64,000 bases of DNA, from assembly GCF_916618915.1 (NCBI RefSeq), contig NZ_CAKAKE010000001.1:3267610-3331609 (forward strand). Direction: 5' to 3'. This DNA is from Stenotrophomonas sp. Marseille-Q4652. GTDB lineage: Bacteria; Pseudomonadota; Gammaproteobacteria; Xanthomonadales; Xanthomonadaceae. Positions 30,724 to 40,273 of this stretch are shown here, in pieces (the first letter of the stretch is position 1; every line of letters starts with the position of its first letter). The notes under the pieces are model-generated. The model made no database searches and was not told the DNA's origin. It saw only the letters and a list, made by a program, of their open reading frames with translations. A program made the position numbers and the translations under genes.

Positions 30724-30801
30724 CCGGACCCGGATGCCCGGCGTCGTGAGCAACCGCAGGTGGCAGCATGATTTCCGTCCAGCCATGCCACGGGCGCGCA
30801 C

Positions 30802-31719
30802 ATGATCCGGGCTGCTGCAGTTGCCGGAGGTGGGGATGGGATCCGCCCGAGCCTGGCCGAGCTCATCGCGCTGCGCGAGCGTGTGCCGCGCGCGGCGCTC
30901 GCCCGCAGGGGACAGCATGGCTCCGCCGGGCCGGCACCGTCGATGCTTCGCGGTCGCGGCATGGAGTACGCCGAGTCGCGCGAGTACGTGGTCGGCGATG
31001 ACGCCCGCCACATCGACTGGCGGCTGACCGCACGCAGCGGTCGCACCCACACCAAGCTTTTCCAGGCCGAGCGCGAACGCCTGAGCCTGCTCGTGGCCGA
31101 TACCGCGCCGACGTTGTATTTCGGCACCCGCGTGCGTTTCAAGTCCGTGCAGGCGGCGCGTGCCGGAGCGGTGGCCGCGTGGTGGGCACAGCGGCAGGGT
31201 GATCGCGTGGCTGCGCTGCGTGGAAGTGCGGTCGAGGCACCAGTCCCGCCCGGCGGCGGTGCCGGTGGGGTGCTGCGCGTACTCGATGCGTTGCAACGCT
31301 GGTATTCCGGGCCGCCGGCCGATGACGCGGGACTGTCGTTTGCTCTGGAGCGTGCGGCACGCATCGTGCGCCCCGGTGCCCGCGTGGTGGTGCTGGCCGA
31401 TCCGCGTGGCGCCGTGGAGGTTCCGCTGTCGATGTGGTCGGCGCTGGGCCGGCATCAGGAAGTCATCGTGCTGCTGCTGACCGATCCCCTGGAGCTGGAT
31501 CCACCGGCGGCCGAGCTGTCCTTCATCGCCGGTGGGCAGCGCGTGGAAGTGGATCTGCAGGCGCAGGCCGAACGTGAACACTGGCAGCACTCCTTTGGCG
31601 AGCCGCTGCGGCAACTGTGCCAATCCCTGCCAGGTCGACGCATCGCGGTCCATGTACTGGCCTGCGACCAGGACAGTGATGCGTGGCTGGCGCCGACAGT
31701 GGCCGGGGCGCGCGCATGA
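30802..31719 (+). CDS. DUF58 domain protein
   Basis: 305-residue cytosolic protein of the DUF58 family that regularly follows moxR. The DUF58 core is seen as EYAESREYVVGDDARHIDWRLTAR near residues 55-78, and a degenerate von Willebrand A-like region follows (ARVVVLADPRGAVEVPLS). No membrane segment is present. The ATG at 30802 is the first in frame. Its stop overlaps the next gene as ATGA, which supports co-translation with the DUF4381 protein. Function is inferred from context only. Confidence 0.9.
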   Translation: MIRAAAVAGGGDGIRPSLAELIALRERVPRAALARRGQHGSAGPAPSMLRGRGMEYAESREYVVGDDARHIDWRLTARSGRTHTKLFQAERERLSLLVADTAPTLYFGTRVRFKSVQAARAGAVAAWWAQRQGDRVAALRGSAVEAPVPPGGGAGGVLRVLDALQRWYSGPPADDAGLSFALERAARIVRPGARVVVLADPRGAVEVPLSMWSALGRHQEVIVLLLTDPLELDPPAAELSFIAGGQRVEVDLQAQAEREHWQHSFGEPLRQLCQSLPGRRIAVHVLACDQDSDAWLAPTVAGARA

Positions 31720-32171
31720 CGCCCGAGCGGCTGCCGCTGCGTGACGTGCACCTGCCCGACGCGCCAGGGCTGTGGCCGCTGGCGCCGGGCTGGTGGCTGG
31801 TGCTGGCGGGTCTGGTCGTGCTGCTGGGCGTTGCTGTTGCGCTGCGCTGGCGCCGGCAGCGTCGCCGGGCCCGCTGGCTGCGGTTGTTCGAGAGCACGGT
31901 GCAGGCCGCCGGCACCCCCGCTGCACGGGTCGCAGCGATGTCCGAGCTGCTGCGCCGCGCCGCACGCGAGGTCGATGCGGCGGCGGTGCAACTGCAGGGC
32001 GAACCCTGGCTTCGCTTCCTCGACGGCGACCAAGGCTCGGAGTTCTCGCAAGGGCCGGGCCGGATCCTGCTCGACGGTGGCTTCCGTCGCAGCGTCGAGG
32101 CAAGCGAAGTCGAGCGCGTGTTGCCGCTGGCGCGTCGTCGTTTCCTCGAACTGATGGCGGGCGGCCGATGA
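31716..32171 (+). CDS. DUF4381 membrane protein
   Basis: 151-residue bitopic protein of the DUF4381 family. A short N-terminal segment (LRDVHLPDAPGLWPLAPGWW) leads into one transmembrane helix at about 27-45, then a basic helical cytoplasmic part (RWRRQRRRARWLRLFE) and a conserved end. Its start and stop both overlap neighbours by four bases (ATGA). In this operon type it sits between DUF58 and the first VWA protein and probably forms part of the same membrane complex. Confidence 0.85.
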   Translation: MTPERLPLRDVHLPDAPGLWPLAPGWWLVLAGLVVLLGVAVALRWRRQRRRARWLRLFESTVQAAGTPAARVAAMSELLRRAAREVDAAAVQLQGEPWLRFLDGDQGSEFSQGPGRILLDGGFRRSVEASEVERVLPLARRRFLELMAGGR

Positions 32172-33163
32172 TCGACTGGCGCGTCCTGCTCGAGGTCTTC
32201 GCCTGGCCCTGGATGTGGCTGGCCTTGCCGCTGCCGGTACTGATGCGCTGGTGGCCGGTGGCAGTCAGTCGGGGAGCCGCGCTGCGGGTGCCTTACGCGC
32301 CAGGACAGCTGCATCCGCAGACATCGGCGACTGGCGCGCCGCACCTGCTGCGCGGTGGCCGCTGGCTGCTGTGGCTGGCATGGATCTGCCTGTGCGCTGC
32401 CGCCGCGCGTCCGCAGCAACTGGGCGAGGCGATCATGCCGCCGCAGCAGGCACGGCAGATGATGCTGGCCGTCGACCTGTCCGGCAGCATGGGTGAGGCG
32501 GACATGCAGCTGGGTGCACGCATGGTTGATCGCCTCACCGCCGCCAAGGCGGTGCTGGCCGACTTCCTCACCCGCCGCCAGGGCGACCATGTGGGCCTGC
32601 TGGTGTTTGGCCAGCGCGCCTACGCGTTGACTCCGCTCACCGCCGACCTGGCCTCCGTGCGCGAACAACTGCGCGACAGCGTGGTCGGCCTGGCCGGACG
32701 CGAGACCGCGCTGGGCGATGCGATCGCGCTGGCGGTCAAGCGCCTGCGTGCGCAGCCGGAAGGGCAGCGGGTCCTGGTGCTGCTGACTGATGGCGTCAAC
32801 ACCGCCGGCGTGCTCGAGCCATTGAAGGCCGCCGAGCTGGCACGCATCGAGAACGTCCGTGTGCACACCATTGCTTTTGGCGGTAGCGGGGGGCTGTCGC
32901 TGTTCGGCATGCAGCTGCCGGTCGGCGAGGATCCGATCGACGAGGAGACTTTGGCCGAAATCGCCCGCCAGACCGGCGGGCGCTTCTTCCGGGCACGCGA
33001 TACCGACGAGCTGGTCGGCATCTATGCCGAGCTGGACCGGATCGAGCCGGTGCAGGTGGCCGGCACGGCAGTGCGGCCGCGCATCGAGCGTTATCCGCTG
33101 CCGCTGATACTTGCGCTGGGGCTGGGGATGCTTGCCCTGGTCTGGCCGGGGCGCGGTCCATGA
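32168..33163 (+). CDS. VWA domain membrane protein (BatA-like)
   Basis: 331 residues. Two N-terminal hydrophobic segments (about 10-27 and 64-80) flank a short loop, followed by a von Willebrand A domain (about 95-290) and a C-terminal transmembrane helix (about 308-325). The metal-ion-dependent adhesion site is intact: D103-L-S105-G-S107 (DLSGSMGE), a threonine in GRETALGDAI, and the aspartate in LLTDGVNTAG. It therefore probably binds a protein ligand through Mg or Mn. The ATG overlaps the upstream stop and the next gene starts within its end. Partner of MoxR in the bat module. Confidence 0.92.
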   Translation: MIDWRVLLEVFAWPWMWLALPLPVLMRWWPVAVSRGAALRVPYAPGQLHPQTSATGAPHLLRGGRWLLWLAWICLCAAAARPQQLGEAIMPPQQARQMMLAVDLSGSMGEADMQLGARMVDRLTAAKAVLADFLTRRQGDHVGLLVFGQRAYALTPLTADLASVREQLRDSVVGLAGRETALGDAIALAVKRLRAQPEGQRVLVLLTDGVNTAGVLEPLKAAELARIENVRVHTIAFGGSGGLSLFGMQLPVGEDPIDEETLAEIARQTGGRFFRARDTDELVGIYAELDRIEPVQVAGTAVRPRIERYPLPLILALGLGMLALVWPGRGP

Positions 33164-34851
33164 GCGGGTTCTGGCAGTCACTGCATTTCCTGCGTCCGGA
33201 ATGGCTGTGGGCGTTGCTGCTGGCACCGGCGGTCATGGCGTGGCTGCAGTTGCGCCAGCGCCGGCGTGACCCGTGGCGCCATCTGGTCGACCCGCACCTG
33301 CTGCCGCACCTGCTGGAGGGCGGCACGCGCCGGGCGCGGGTTTCCGGATGGCTGCCGGCGCTGGGCATCGTGCTGGCGGTGCTGGCACTGGCCGGGCCAA
33401 GCTGGCGCCAGGAATCACAGCCGGCGTGGCAGTCCAAGTCCCCGCTGGTCGTGGTGCTGGACCTTTCCAGTCGCATCCTCGCCACCGACCTGCCGCCCTC
33501 GCGATTGCTGCAGGCCCGCAGCAAGCTGGCCACCCTGCTCGCCGAGCGCGAGGGTGGCGAGGTCGCATTGGTGGTGTTTGCCGACGACGCCTATACCGTG
33601 ACCCCGCTGACGTCCGATGCGGCCAACGTCGCCCTGTTCCTCGATGAGTTGGGTCCGGAGATCATGCCGGTCGATGGTCAACGTCCAGAGCGCGGGATCG
33701 AGCTGGCGGCCTCGCTGCTGCGGCAGGCAGGTGCCACGCGCGGCGACATCCTGCTGCTCGGCGATCGCGCCGGTACCGAGGCGCAGGCGGTGGCGGCACA
33801 TGCCCGCAGCCTGGGCTACCGGGTCTCGGCGCTCGGACTGGGCACGGCGCAGGGCGCAGCCGTGCGCGAACGCGACGGCAGTGTCGGCCAGGCGCGGCTG
33901 GACGCGCGCTCGCTGCAGGCGCTCGCCGGCAGTGGGGGGGGGCGCTATGTGCAGCTGGGCGCAGGCACCGCCGACCTGCAGGCGCTGGACCTGCTGCGCC
34001 CGGCACTGGTCGGCTCGCAACAGGGCGAGGGCGAGGCCAGCAAGCGCTGGCGTGATGAAGGCTTCTGGCTGCTGCCGCCGCTGATGCTGCTGTCGCTGCT
34101 GGCGTTCCGCCGGCGCGCGGGCCTGGCGATGGTCGCCCTGGCCTGCCTGTTGCCGCTGTCGCTGCCGGTGCAGGCCGCCGAGGGCGGCTGGTGGCAGCGC
34201 GATGACCAGCGACAGCATCGGCAGTTGTCCGAAGGGGTGTCCGCCTACCGGCGCGGCGATTTCGCCACTGCCCAGCGCCAGTTCGAAGGCATCGACACTG
34301 CTGAGGGCTGGTACAACCTCGGCAATGCGCTGGCCCGGCAGGGCCGCTATGACGATGCCATCGACGCCTACGACCGGGCCTTGGAGCACCAGCCCGGGAT
34401 GGACGACGCAGTGGCCAACCGGGCCGCGGTCGATGCCGCACGCAAGCGCCAGCAGCAATCGTCCCAGGGCCAGCCGCCGCAGCCTGGCAGTGGCAAGGGC
34501 AAGGGTGCGGGTAACGACCCGGCGCGGCAGCAGCCCAGCCCGCAGGGGCAAACCGGTGGTGACCCGCAGGCTGGCAAGCCCGGGCAGCAGTCGCCACCGT
34601 CACCGCCGCAGGCCGAGGATGCGACGGCCCAGCAACAGGCCGACCAGGCACAACGCGAACAGATGGAGCAGGCCATGCAGCAGTCACGGGCGTCGACGCC
34701 CTCGCAGGCGCAGGCGAACGAAACCGCCGAGCAGCGCGAACGTCGCCAGGCCACCGAGGCGTGGATCCGGCGCGTGCCCGATGAGCCGGGCAGCCTGCTC
34801 AAGGCCAAGTTCCGCATCGAACACGAGCGCCGCAGCCGGGAGGGGCGATGA
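33160..34851 (+). CDS. VWA-TPR fusion (BatB-BatC-like)
   Basis: 563 residues joining two proteins that are separate in many bat operons. Residues 1-310 look like BatB: membrane segments near 13-30 and 63-80, a VWA domain (about 95-280), and another membrane segment near 296-310. The metal site is degenerate: D101-L-S103-S-R105 replaces DxSxS. A second hydrophobic, signal-like stretch (about 313-335, ending LPVQA) leads into a BatC-like part with TPR repeats (YNLGNALARQGRYDDAIDAYDRALEHQP near 385-412) and a Gln/Pro/Ser-rich C-terminal tail (about 430-530). A nine-G tract at 33934-33942 lies within the VWA part, in frame as sequenced. Confidence 0.9.
   Translation: MSGFWQSLHFLRPEWLWALLLAPAVMAWLQLRQRRRDPWRHLVDPHLLPHLLEGGTRRARVSGWLPALGIVLAVLALAGPSWRQESQPAWQSKSPLVVVLDLSSRILATDLPPSRLLQARSKLATLLAEREGGEVALVVFADDAYTVTPLTSDAANVALFLDELGPEIMPVDGQRPERGIELAASLLRQAGATRGDILLLGDRAGTEAQAVAAHARSLGYRVSALGLGTAQGAAVRERDGSVGQARLDARSLQALAGSGGGRYVQLGAGTADLQALDLLRPALVGSQQGEGEASKRWRDEGFWLLPPLMLLSLLAFRRRAGLAMVALACLLPLSLPVQAAEGGWWQRDDQRQHRQLSEGVSAYRRGDFATAQRQFEGIDTAEGWYNLGNALARQGRYDDAIDAYDRALEHQPGMDDAVANRAAVDAARKRQQQSSQGQPPQPGSGKGKGAGNDPARQQPSPQGQTGGDPQAGKPGQQSPPSPPQAEDATAQQQADQAQREQMEQAMQQSRASTPSQAQANETAEQRERRQATEAWIRRVPDEPGSLLKAKFRIEHERRSREGR
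33934..33942. repeat. Nine-G homopolymer inside the batB-like gene
   Basis: Uninterrupted G9 coding for Gly-Gly-Gly at about residues 259-261. Tracts of this length can slip during replication and would shift the frame of the downstream TPR half. Confidence 0.9.
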
Positions 34852-36539
34852 ACGCATCACCGCACTGCCGCCGGATCGTCCGCTGGGGGCTGGCCCTGCT
34901 GTTGCTGGGCCAGGTGATGCTGGCACACGCCCAGACCCGCGCATGGCTGGACCGCAATACCATCGCCGAAGGCGGGACCGTCACCCTCAATATCGAAACC
35001 GCGCAGACCGGAGCCACGCCGGACTACACGCCACTGCGTGCCGACTTCGAGCTGAGTGCGGCCACCAGCAGCCGCCAGGTGCAATGGGAGAACGGCGCGA
35101 TGGCGTCCAGGGCCCTGTTCGGCATCGCCCTGACCCCGCGCCGCAGTGGCGTGATCCAGATCCCCTCGCTGCGCGTGGGCAGGGAGCAGACCGCGCCACT
35201 GACGTTGCAGGTGCAGGCCGGCCAGGCTGCTGCGCCGGCGTCGCGCGGCGACGAGGTCGCCTTCATCGAAACCGACATCGAGGATGCAACGCCCTACGTG
35301 CAGCAGACCGTGGGCGTGGTCGTCCGACTGTACTACGCCACCCAGCTGGCATCGGGCGAACTGGTGCTCGATACCCCGGCCGGTGCCTCGCTGCAGCGCG
35401 TGGGCGATGACCGGAGCCTCGTGCGGGAGGTGGGTGGACGCCGCTACAACGTGGTCGAGCGGCGCTTCCTGCTGATTCCCGAGCGCAGCGGCCCGCTGGT
35501 ACTGGAAGGCGCGCGCTTCACCGGGCGCGGCGTCGGCGGCATGTTCAACGATTTCTTCGGTAGTGGCACGGCACGCATGAGTGCACGTGCACCCACGCGC
35601 ACGCTGCAGGTGCAGCCACAGCCAGGCAACGCCCCGCAGCCGTGGCTGCCGCTGCATGACCTGCGCCTGCGCTACACCGCCACCCCGCACGCGGCACGGG
35701 TGGGCGAGGCGGCCACGCTGGTGATCGAGGCGGTGGCCGATGGCGCCACGCGCACGCAGTTCCCGGAGCTGCCGGTGCCCTCGCTGGGGGATGCGGCGCA
35801 GGTCTTTGCCGAACCGCCGCAGTACGACGAGACCTTTGACGGCAGCGTGCCGCGGCTGAAGATGACGCGTCGCTATTCCATCGTCCCGCAGCGCGAAGGC
35901 CGGCTGCAGCTGGCCGGCATCGGCATGGACTGGTGGGACGTGGCCAGCGGCCGCGCGCGGCGCACGCTGCTGCCGCCGCTCACGCTGGAAGTCAGTGGCG
36001 GCCAGCCCGCCCTGGCTACACCGCCGTTGCCGGTGCCGACGGTTGATCCCTCCGCGACCAACGCCGCTGACAAGCGCGGCGACGCGCTGGCCGCGACCGT
36101 GGAGACTGGCCGGAAGCCATGGCCCTGGATTGCCCTGGCCGTATTGTTCGCACTGCTGTGGCTGCTCACCCTGGCCTGGGCGCTGCGCCGTCGCCGTGCC
36201 GCCGCGCTGGAGGAAGTCCACGTCACCCTGCCCGCAGCCGGATCCAGTGTTGGGTTCGCTGACCTGCGCCGCGCGCTGGAGCGCGGTGGCCTGGATGAGG
36301 TCGAACGCATCCTGTGTGCGATGGCTGGCGTGGACTCCATCGATGCCGTGATCGAAAAGCTGGTCGATCCGGTGCAACGCCAGGCGCTGTCCCAGCTGCA
36401 GCGTGCGCGCTGGGCCGGGCAGGGTGATGTGGCTGCGGCACGGCAGGCACTGCGGCAGGCGATGAAGCCAGGCCCACGCTGGCATTCCACCCCATCGGAT
36501 CGCAAGGCCGAGCTCCCGCCGCTGTATCCGTCCGCCTGA
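34848..36539 (+). CDS. BatD family protein
   Basis: 563-residue exported protein of the BatD (oxygen-tolerance) family. A signal peptide (about 1-28, ending AHA before Q) precedes repeated beta-sandwich domains (about 30-400), a transmembrane helix at about 427-446 (IALAVLFALLWLLTLAWAL) and a cytoplasmic helical tail of about 110 residues that starts RRRRAAALEEV. It is the last gene of the moxR-bat operon and overlaps the preceding gene by 4 nt. The large beta region is presumably periplasmic, linking outside sensing to the VWA and MoxR partners inside. Confidence 0.92.
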   Translation: MNASPHCRRIVRWGLALLLLGQVMLAHAQTRAWLDRNTIAEGGTVTLNIETAQTGATPDYTPLRADFELSAATSSRQVQWENGAMASRALFGIALTPRRSGVIQIPSLRVGREQTAPLTLQVQAGQAAAPASRGDEVAFIETDIEDATPYVQQTVGVVVRLYYATQLASGELVLDTPAGASLQRVGDDRSLVREVGGRRYNVVERRFLLIPERSGPLVLEGARFTGRGVGGMFNDFFGSGTARMSARAPTRTLQVQPQPGNAPQPWLPLHDLRLRYTATPHAARVGEAATLVIEAVADGATRTQFPELPVPSLGDAAQVFAEPPQYDETFDGSVPRLKMTRRYSIVPQREGRLQLAGIGMDWWDVASGRARRTLLPPLTLEVSGGQPALATPPLPVPTVDPSATNAADKRGDALAATVETGRKPWPWIALAVLFALLWLLTLAWALRRRRAAALEEVHVTLPAAGSSVGFADLRRALERGGLDEVERILCAMAGVDSIDAVIEKLVDPVQRQALSQLQRARWAGQGDVAAARQALRQAMKPGPRWHSTPSDRKAELPPLYPSA

Positions 36540-36641
36540 AGCGATGAATGCGTGCAGGTCCACATGCACATAGCGTCGCGACGGCGGCGCCGACCACGCA
36601 TTTGCTAAGCTGCGCCGCATTCTTTGGAGGAAGGATTGTCG

Positions 36642-37946
36642 ATGGGGAACGCTGTGAAATCCCGGGCCGGAATGCCGCTGCACTGGAAGATGGGAATCGG
36701 CTTCGGCCTGGGCCTGCTGCTGGGCCTGCTGGCCCACCTGACCAGCGCGGACAGTGAATGGGTGCGGCTGTTCACCACCTATGTCACCACGCCGTTCTCC
36801 GGACTGTTCCTCAACCTGATCTTCATGCTGATCGTGCCGCTGCTGTTCTCGGCGCTGGTGATGGGCGTGGCCGAGATGGGCGACATCCGCGCGCTGGGCC
36901 GCATCGGCTGGAAGACGCTGGCCTACACCGTGGTGCTGTCCGGCATCGCCGTGGGCCTGGGCCTGGTGCTGGTCAACCTGTTCCAGCCCGGTGCGGGCGT
37001 GGATCCGGCGCTCGCCTCGCAACTGCTGCAGGAAAACGTCGAGCGCAGCCGCGAGATCGTGGCCGGTGTCGGCGACCAGCCGCAGGGCATGCAGATGCTG
37101 CTGTCCATCGTGCCGAGCAACATCATCTCCGCCGCCTCGGACAACGGCGCGATCCTGTCGCTGATGTTCTTCGCGGTGATGTTCGGCATCGGCATGGTGC
37201 TCTCGCCGGATGAAAAGGTCGCGCCGCTGCGCAACGTCATCGAGGGCATCTTCGAGATCTCGATGACCCTGATCGGCCTGGTGATCCGGCTGGCGCCGTA
37301 CGCGGTGGCCTGTTTCATGTTCAACCTGGCCGCGGTGTTCGGTTTCGACCTGCTGGTGCGCCTGGGCGCGTATGTCGGCGTGGTGGTGCTGGCGCTGGGC
37401 CTGCACATGTTCGTCAGCTACAGCGTGGCGGTGAAGCTGGCCGGCAAGTCGCCGCTGGCGTTCTTCCGCGGCAGCCAGGAAGCCATCGTGATGGCCTTCT
37501 CCACCGCCTCGTCCAACGCGACCCTGCCCACCGCGCTGCGCGTGGCCGACCAGATCGGCCTGCCGCACAAGGTCTCGCGCTTCGTGCTGACCGTGGGCGC
37601 CACCGCCAACCAGAACGGCACCGCGCTGTTCGAGGGCGTGACGGTGATCTTCCTGGCCCAGTTCTTCGGTGTGGACCTGAGCCTCGGCCAGCAGTTCATG
37701 GTGATGCTGGTCTGCATTCTCGGCGGCATCGGCACGGCGGGCGTGCCGTCCGGCTCGCTGCCCGTGGTGGCGCTGATCTGCGCGATGGTCGGGGTCAACC
37801 CGGTCGGCATTGGCCTGATCCTGGGCGTGAACCACTTCCTGGACATGTGCCGCACCGCGCTGAACGTTACCGGCGACCTGGCACTGGCCACGATGGTGGC
37901 CAAGGGCGAGGCCGACGAGCCCGGCGCAACGCAGCCGCAGGCCTGA
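36642..37946 (+). CDS. Dicarboxylate/amino acid:cation symporter (DAACS family)
   Basis: 434-residue inner-membrane secondary transporter of the glutamate/C4-dicarboxylate symporter family with eight transmembrane helices and two re-entrant hairpins. The first hairpin shows STASSNATLPTAL. The signature NMDGT of the family reads NQNGT (ATANQNGTALFEGV), replacing the sodium-binding aspartate by asparagine. The conserved NHFLDMCRTALNVTGD near the end is present; its arginine normally contacts the substrate side chain. The ATG at 36642 has GGAGGAAGG at good spacing; a TTG at 36624 is less likely. Substrate could be glutamate, aspartate or a C4 acid. Confidence 0.92.
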   Translation: MGNAVKSRAGMPLHWKMGIGFGLGLLLGLLAHLTSADSEWVRLFTTYVTTPFSGLFLNLIFMLIVPLLFSALVMGVAEMGDIRALGRIGWKTLAYTVVLSGIAVGLGLVLVNLFQPGAGVDPALASQLLQENVERSREIVAGVGDQPQGMQMLLSIVPSNIISAASDNGAILSLMFFAVMFGIGMVLSPDEKVAPLRNVIEGIFEISMTLIGLVIRLAPYAVACFMFNLAAVFGFDLLVRLGAYVGVVVLALGLHMFVSYSVAVKLAGKSPLAFFRGSQEAIVMAFSTASSNATLPTALRVADQIGLPHKVSRFVLTVGATANQNGTALFEGVTVIFLAQFFGVDLSLGQQFMVMLVCILGGIGTAGVPSGSLPVVALICAMVGVNPVGIGLILGVNHFLDMCRTALNVTGDLALATMVAKGEADEPGATQPQA

Positions 37947-37964
37947 TCCACCCGGGCATTCACG

Positions 37965-37990
37965 CAACGGCCGCCGCAGGGCGGCCGTTG
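37965..37990 (+). terminator. Hairpin after the DAACS gene
   Basis: Perfect 11-bp stem CAACGGCCGCC with GGCGGCCGTTG and a 4-nt loop, followed by TCGTTG rather than a U run. Confidence 0.55.
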
Positions 37991-38041
37991 TCGTTGCGGG
38001 GCCGGGTGTTGGGCCGGCGTTCGGATCGCCCCGGGTGTCTG

Positions 38042-38050
38042 TGGGACAAT
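38042..38050 (+). promoter_or_regulatory. Extended -10 promoter candidate for tkt
   Basis: TGGGACAAT (TGn plus GACAAT), 43 nt before the transketolase ATG; no good -35 at standard spacing. Confidence 0.45.
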
Positions 38051-38093
38051 AGGCCGCCCGCAGCTCCGCGGGAGCCTCCCGACCGAACCGAAC

Positions 38094-40109
38094 ATGACGC
38101 AGCCCACCCGCCGCCAGCTAGCCAACGCCATTCGTTTCCTCGCCGCCGACGCGGTCGAACAAGCCAAGTCCGGCCATCCCGGCATGCCGATGGGCATGGC
38201 CGACATCGCCGAAGTGCTGTGGAACGACTATCTCCGGCACAACCCGAACAATCCGAACTGGTTCAACCGCGACCGTTTCGTGCTGTCCAACGGCCACGGC
38301 TCGATGCTGCACTATGCGCTGCTGCACCTGAGCGGCTACGACCTGCCGATCGAGGAACTGAAGAACTTCCGCCAGCTCGGCAGCAGGACCGCCGGCCACC
38401 CGGAGCGCCACGAAACCCCGGGCGTGGAGACCACCACCGGTCCGCTCGGCCAGGGCTTCGCCAATGCCGTGGGCTTTGCGCTGGCCGAGAAGCTGCTGGC
38501 CCAGCGCTACAACCGCCCCGAGTTCGAGATCGTCGACCACCGCACCTGGGTGTTCATGGGCGACGGCTGCCTGATGGAAGGCGTCTCGCACGAGGCCGCG
38601 TCGCTGGCCGGCACCTGGGGCCTGAACAAGCTGGTGTGCTTCTGGGATGACAACCGCATCTCCATCGACGGCAACACCCAAGGCTGGTTCACCGACGACA
38701 CCGCCGCGCGCTTCGAGGCCTACGGCTGGAACGTGATCCGCGGCGTGGATGGCCACGATGCCGCGTCGATCAAGTCGGCGATCGAATCGGCCCTGGGCCA
38801 GTTCGACAAGCCGACCCTGGTCTGCTGCCGCACCACGATCGGCTTCGGCTCGCCAGCCAAGGCGGGCAAGGAATCCAGCCATGGCGCGCCGCTGGGTGGC
38901 GACGAGCTGACCGCCACGCGCAAGGCGCTGGGCTGGGAGCACGGCCCGTTCGAGATCCCCGAAGAGATCTACGCCGGCTGGCGCGCCGGCGGCACCGGCA
39001 CCCTGCGCCAGGCCGAGTGGGAGCAGCTGTTCGACAAGTACGCCGCGCAGTTCCCGCAGCAGGCCGAGGAGCTGACCCGTCGCTCGCATGGTGAGCTGCC
39101 GGATGACTTCATTGCCAGGGCCGATGCCTACATCGCCGGCGTGCAGGCCGAAGGCGCCACCATCGCCTCGCGCAAGGCTTCGCAGAACGCCATTGCCGCC
39201 TTCGCGCCGCTGCTGCCGGAGATGGTCGGTGGTTCGGCCGACCTGGCGCACTCCAACCTGACCCTGTGGAAGGGCTGCAGTTCGGTGGCCACCGACGACC
39301 CGGACGCGAACTACGTCTACTACGGCGTGCGCGAGTTCGGCATGAGCGCCATCGCCAACGGCCTGGCCCTGCACGGTGGCTTCCTGCCGTTCGATGCCAC
39401 CTTCCTGGTGTTCAGCGACTATGCCCGCAACGCGGTGCGCATGAGCGCGCTGATCCCGGCGCACGCGATCCACGTCTACACCCACGACTCGATCGGCCTG
39501 GGCGAGGACGGCCCGACCCACCAGCCGGTGGAGCACCTGGCCTCGCTGCGCTACATCCCCAACAACGACGTGTGGCGTCCGTGCGACGCGGTCGAGTCGG
39601 CGGTTGCGTGGAAGCAGGCGATCGTGCGCAAGGATGGCCCGAGCTGCCTGGTGTTCAGCCGCCAGAACCTGGCCCACAACGCGCGCAGTGCCGAGCAGGT
39701 CAAGCTGATCGAGCGCGGTGGCTACGTGCTGGCCGAAGCCGAAGGCGGCACCCCGGATGTGATCCTGATCGGTACCGGTTCGGAAGTGGAACTGGCGATC
39801 AAGGCCAAGGCCGAGCTGGATGCCGCTGGGATCAAGGCCCGCGTGGTGTCGATGCCGTCGACCGACGTGTTCGAGCGCCAGGACGCCGCCTACCGCGAGT
39901 CGGTGCTGCCCCACGCCGTGCGTGCACGCGTGGCCGTTGAAGCCGGTGTCACTGGTTTCTGGCGTGCCTACGTCGGCCTGGATGGTGCGGTGGTGGGTAT
40001 CGATACCTTCGGTGCCTCGGCCCCGGCCGACCAGCTGTACAAGCACTTCGGCATCACCGTCGAGGCGGTGGTGGATGCGGCCAAGGCACAGGTCCAGGTC
40101 CAGCGCTGA
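38094..40109 (+). CDS. tkt: Transketolase
   Basis: Thiamine-diphosphate enzyme that moves two-carbon units between sugar phosphates in the non-oxidative pentose phosphate pathway. 671 residues (E. coli TktA 663). The substrate histidine in [11 protein letters not shown], the ThDP motif [13 protein letters not shown]...[10 protein letters not shown], catalytic glutamate region [14 protein letters not shown] and the pyrimidine domain [20 protein letters not shown] are all intact. The first ATG is used. It is monocistronic, with a promoter candidate before and a strong terminator after, and belongs with gap, pgk, pyk and the aldolase further along the window. Confidence 0.97.
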   Translation: MTQPTRRQLANAIRFLAADAVEQAKSGHPGMPMGMADIAEVLWNDYLRHNPNNPNWFNRDRFVLSNGHGSMLHYALLHLSGYDLPIEELKNFRQLGSRTAGHPERHETPGVETTTGPLGQGFANAVGFALAEKLLAQRYNRPEFEIVDHRTWVFMGDGCLMEGVSHEAASLAGTWGLNKLVCFWDDNRISIDGNTQGWFTDDTAARFEAYGWNVIRGVDGHDAASIKSAIESALGQFDKPTLVCCRTTIGFGSPAKAGKESSHGAPLGGDELTATRKALGWEHGPFEIPEEIYAGWRAGGTGTLRQAEWEQLFDKYAAQFPQQAEELTRRSHGELPDDFIARADAYIAGVQAEGATIASRKASQNAIAAFAPLLPEMVGGSADLAHSNLTLWKGCSSVATDDPDANYVYYGVREFGMSAIANGLALHGGFLPFDATFLVFSDYARNAVRMSALIPAHAIHVYTHDSIGLGEDGPTHQPVEHLASLRYIPNNDVWRPCDAVESAVAWKQAIVRKDGPSCLVFSRQNLAHNARSAEQVKLIERGGYVLAEAEGGTPDVILIGTGSEVELAIKAKAELDAAGIKARVVSMPSTDVFERQDAAYRESVLPHAVRARVAVEAGVTGFWRAYVGLDGAVVGIDTFGASAPADQLYKHFGITVEAVVDAAKAQVQVQR

Positions 40110-40130
40110 TCGTTTTAGCACCTGTTGCAA

Positions 40131-40161
40131 CGAAAAAGCCGGGCAATGCCCGGCTTTTTCG
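40131..40161 (+). terminator. Intrinsic terminator after tkt
   Basis: 14-bp perfect stem (CGAAAAAGCCGGGC with GCCCGGCTTTTTCG), 3-nt loop; A and T runs on both flanks let it act on both strands between the convergent tkt and TonB genes. Confidence 0.85.
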
Positions 40162-40221
40162 TGCTCCTGCTGCGACTTGTCGGGGCGTTGTCGGTGCGTT
40201 GCACAGTCTCCAGCAGGCAAT

Positions 40222-40247
40222 AAAAAGCCGGCCCCAGAGGGGCCGGC
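40222..40247 (-). terminator. Intrinsic terminator for the TonB receptor gene
   Basis: Read on the minus strand: 9-bp stem GCCGGCCCC with GGGGCCGGC, 3-nt loop, then TTTTTATT. Confidence 0.8.
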
Positions 40248-40273
40248 GAACAACGCTCGGAGTATCAATGGAG

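Noticed and set aside
36624..36641. TTG start at 36624 for the DAACS symporter
   Set aside because: The GGAGGAAGG ribosome-binding site would lie inside the coding region; ATG 36642 has it at correct spacing.
34857..37967. A 1036-codon minus-strand open frame opposite batD and the DAACS gene
   Set aside because: Antisense shadow; Gln/His/Arg-rich composition typical of reversed G+C-rich genes.
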